From assembly GCA_963784615.1 (NCBI GenBank), contig CAWASG010000001.1, positions 1,674,001 through 1,738,000 on the forward strand: a stretch of 64,000 nucleotides of DNA. The letters are read 5' to 3'. The notes below the pieces were generated by a model. It did not search any database and was not told the DNA's origin. It worked only from the letters and a program-made list of their open reading frames with translations. Of this stretch, positions 62,151-64,000 are shown piece by piece; positions within the stretch are counted from its first letter, which is position 1; every line of letters begins with the position of its first letter. This stretch comes from UBA11403 sp963784615. Lineage in GTDB: Bacteria > Pseudomonadota > Gammaproteobacteria > Legionellales > Legionellaceae. The translations under genes and the position numbers were made by a program.

Positions 62151-62516
62151 ATGAACATACAAAAAGGCTTTACATTGATTGAATTAATCATGGTGATTGT
62201 CATACTGGGAATTCTTTCTGCAGTAGCTGTTCCGAAGTATATCGATTTATCCGCAGATGCAAAAGCGGCCGCGTTGAGCGGTGTTGCTGGAGCCTTATCC
62301 TCAGCTTCTGCGATTAATTACGCCAGTCGAAAAGCAAGTAGCGCAAAAGGATCCGCTGTGACTACATGTGATATTGGCGGACTACTCCAAGGCGGAACAC
62401 CTACGGGCTACACACTCACCGCAACACCTGTTGCGGCCGACGCAACGGCAACATGTGTGGTCACCCAAACGGCAGGGGGCGCTACAGCCAATTATACCGT
62501 AACCGGCATATTGTAA
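62151..62516 (+). CDS. Type IV prepilin (major-pilin-like)
   Basis: The gene encodes 121 aa with the signal MNIQKG/FTLIELIMVI, Glu5, and PKYIDLSADAKAAALSG after the helix. Two Cys (TTCDIGG and ATCVVTQ) could make the usual disulfide loop. GAGAGGATATAGCG precedes the ATG. It is the intact twin of the upstream gene with the TAG. Confidence 0.9.
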   Translation: MNIQKGFTLIELIMVIVILGILSAVAVPKYIDLSADAKAAALSGVAGALSSASAINYASRKASSAKGSAVTTCDIGGLLQGGTPTGYTLTATPVAADATATCVVTQTAGGATANYTVTGIL

Positions 62517-63010
62517 TTCTCGATCCCGATCGATGGCAGCGGATCGATGGGGTCAAGAGAATCAATGGGGTCACCCATTAGAAAGACTTTGTCAAATGGC
62601 AATAGCATACTTTTCGGTTTATTTCGCCAATTCTTATTATTATTCAAGTCACTAAAGATCTTCATTGCATACTAAATGCGCCTAAATTCTCTCCGTGTGG
62701 TGTCACTAATATGCACCAGTCACCCATATGAATTAAGACATTGACTGACGGCCCAAAGGGATACCAGTCGTCCTTGGCATAACATGCCTCAGAAATTATT
62801 TAGTACCGTGCAGTTGTCCAAGTCGGGAGGTAGTCGCGCTACCAGAATGACAGATTCGTGGCTTAAATCAACGGGGTCAGTGTCGATAGATTTCAATCAA
62901 GGGTCGTTTGATAGTTATCGCTTATCCGACGATTTTGACTAACTCAACGATGACGGAGGAATTTGGGTGAATTTTAATAATGCGCTAAACCCAAAACTAT
63001 CAGCAGATGT
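62517..63010. other. Non-coding stretch after the pilin genes
   Basis: Around 490 bp with no convincing gene. Short phrases such as ATCGATGGGGTCA repeat near 62540-62575. A short frame (DFNQGSFDSYRLSDDFD) near 62890-62940 looks like the scrap of an older gene. Confidence 0.35.
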
Positions 63011-64000
63011 TTAGTTGCGTAAACAATTGAAGATATCTTCCAACGTAATAATCCGGTCAAAGTAAGCTTGGTCAAGTAAAGCATCCGTTGCGCCACTTGC
63101 ACTAATTAACACTTTCTCAATAGTCTTCTTTCCCAAGTCAGGCATCTGGCGTAATTTTTTTTCAAACTCCTCTATCACATCAGTACCTGTCTTACTTTGG
63201 GTATATTTGATTTCACATATCGTTAAGACATGATCCGCACGATCAAATATGAGATCAATCTGATATCCTGCTTGTTCTTTTATGGTTGCTCGATTGAAGA
63301 AAGCGCCGCTTTTATAACGAACTGCAGAAAAACCAATGATAGCAGCAATCATTTGACTGTGCTTCCGACAAAAACGTTCAAAAGAAAGTCCTAACCATTT
63401 CCGATAAGACTCTTTATTAAGGGCATGCAAGGGAGATTCATTATAATCCCCTTCCTGAATTCTGTCCGATAACGGAGATATAAATTTAAAATAAAACCTC
63501 AAGTAGCTATCGGAAACGCAATAACGAATCAAATTACTATTATGTTCTGCTTGATAAGGTTGGTATATTTCAATAAAACCACACATGTCGAGATCCTTAA
63601 GAACATTTGTCAGATTGCCCCCTCCTTTCACGTGTAAGTATTTTTCAATATCTTGTTTACTAGCAAATTTGACCTGACTTAGATAATCAACAATTTCTTG
63701 ATAGTGGGCGTTTGTTGCAAAACTACTAATGAATATCCGCTCTTTTTCATTGCTAAAATAACTATTTTTTTTGAAACTTTCTTCACATATGCCAATCTGA
63801 ATGGAATAATGTTTTTTAATGCGTTTCAGATATTCAGGTATGCCGCCGACAGTAAGGTAAGCATCCATAACTTCACGATGAGAGCGGTTTCCTAATAGTT
63901 TTTGGGTTTCATTGAGTGTGAATTCACTGAGATTAATTTCATACATAGAGCGATTGTATAAAGCTTTCGAGTGAATCACTTGGTTTTGCATAAACGAAGG
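63011..64000 (-). CDS. ATPase with DUF234-type C-terminus (partial, runs off right edge)
   Basis: The frame ends at 63011 and is still open at 64000; the first visible residues (PSFMQNQVIHSKALYNRS) align with the post-Walker-B part of archaeal/bacterial AAA ATPases, so the Walker motifs lie outside. The visible part has INLSEFTLNETQKLL, GGIPEYLKRI, a winged-helix segment, and a C-terminal nuclease-like GYQIDLIFDRADHVLTICEI (D and E-I-K). Function is unknown. Confidence 0.8.
   Translation of the reverse strand, partial: PSFMQNQVIHSKALYNRSMYEINLSEFTLNETQKLLGNRSHREVMDAYLTVGGIPEYLKRIKKHYSIQIGICEESFKKNSYFSNEKERIFISSFATNAHYQEIVDYLSQVKFASKQDIEKYLHVKGGGNLTNVLKDLDMCGFIEIYQPYQAEHNSNLIRYCVSDSYLRFYFKFISPLSDRIQEGDYNESPLHALNKESYRKWLGLSFERFCRKHSQMIAAIIGFSAVRYKSGAFFNRATIKEQAGYQIDLIFDRADHVLTICEIKYTQSKTGTDVIEEFEKKLRQMPDLGKKTIEKVLISASGATDALLDQAYFDRIITLEDIFNCLRN

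Noticed and set aside
1..64000. CRISPR array or cas genes
   Set aside because: No regularly spaced direct repeats and no Cas-like proteins seen.

Overview
The right half of the window (about 33.3-64 kb) reads as the core chromosome of a gammaproteobacterium of the Legionellales type (Legionella/Coxiella relatives). It carries Pal-CpoB-QueE, an Mla-type lipid ABC transporter, two mevalonate-pathway genes, RapA with a Fis-like protein, FtsB, FabL, YajR, SSB, YacG, a type IV pilin cluster, and dispersed hairpin repeats. The left half (1-33.3 kb) is accessory DNA: two integrative islands at the same tRNA-Pro(GGG) site, overlaid by transposons. The organism is inferred from gene content, not from a database search.

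Island 1 (1 to about 7.58 kb, running off the left edge) is P4-satellite-like. It has a PrimPol/DUF3987 replication protein, a small winged-helix protein, an AlpA regulator, two unrecognised genes (one with a HEPN-like motif), the DarTG toxin-antitoxin pair and a tyrosine integrase. It ends in a 50-bp tRNA-Pro 3' fragment at 7529-7578. A second fragment (16035-16084, 49/50 identical, now inverted) sits next to a second, related integrase. In the ancestral order this would close island 2, which carries a gene for a 340-aa protein, a Legionella-vir-region-like protein, an IS66 relic, a GIY-YIG protein and an AlbA_2/ATP-binding gene broken by an IS21-family element (17855-21170; 5-bp duplication CCAAT).

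The dominant feature is a 6,904-bp transposon present twice in opposite orientation (8363-15266 and 26187-33090). Its ends are TGTAACGG...CCGTTACA inside 265-bp inverted repeats. It encodes a serine recombinase, a DDE transposase, an AAA+ ATPase and a DUF1016 (YhcG-type) PD-(D/E)XK nuclease, plus two exported cargo proteins. No TniQ is visible. The 6-bp duplications do not match across either copy, but they match between copies: GATACT joins the outer left flank to the inner flank of copy 2, and GTTATG joins the inner flank of copy 1 to the outer right flank. Removing the element and one duplication restores two split reading frames exactly (the 340-aa gene and a 299-aa DnaB-like helicase). 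The 10.9 kb between the copies (15267-26186) has therefore been inverted, either in the cell by recombination between the copies or in the assembly.

The core region runs as follows: a pentapeptide-repeat-like large protein; mlaE-mlaF-mlaD-lipoprotein; pal-cpoB-queE; mvaD-mvk; small exported, YggU and YacG proteins; an FCY1-like cytosine deaminase; rapA-fis; a class A beta-lactamase-like protein; ftsB-fabL; yajR; ssb; an MNT/HEPN pair; two DUF4143/DUF234-type ATPases; a FitAB/VapBC pair with a shortened toxin; and a pilus cluster (PilC/GspF-like protein and three prepilin genes, one interrupted by an in-frame TAG).
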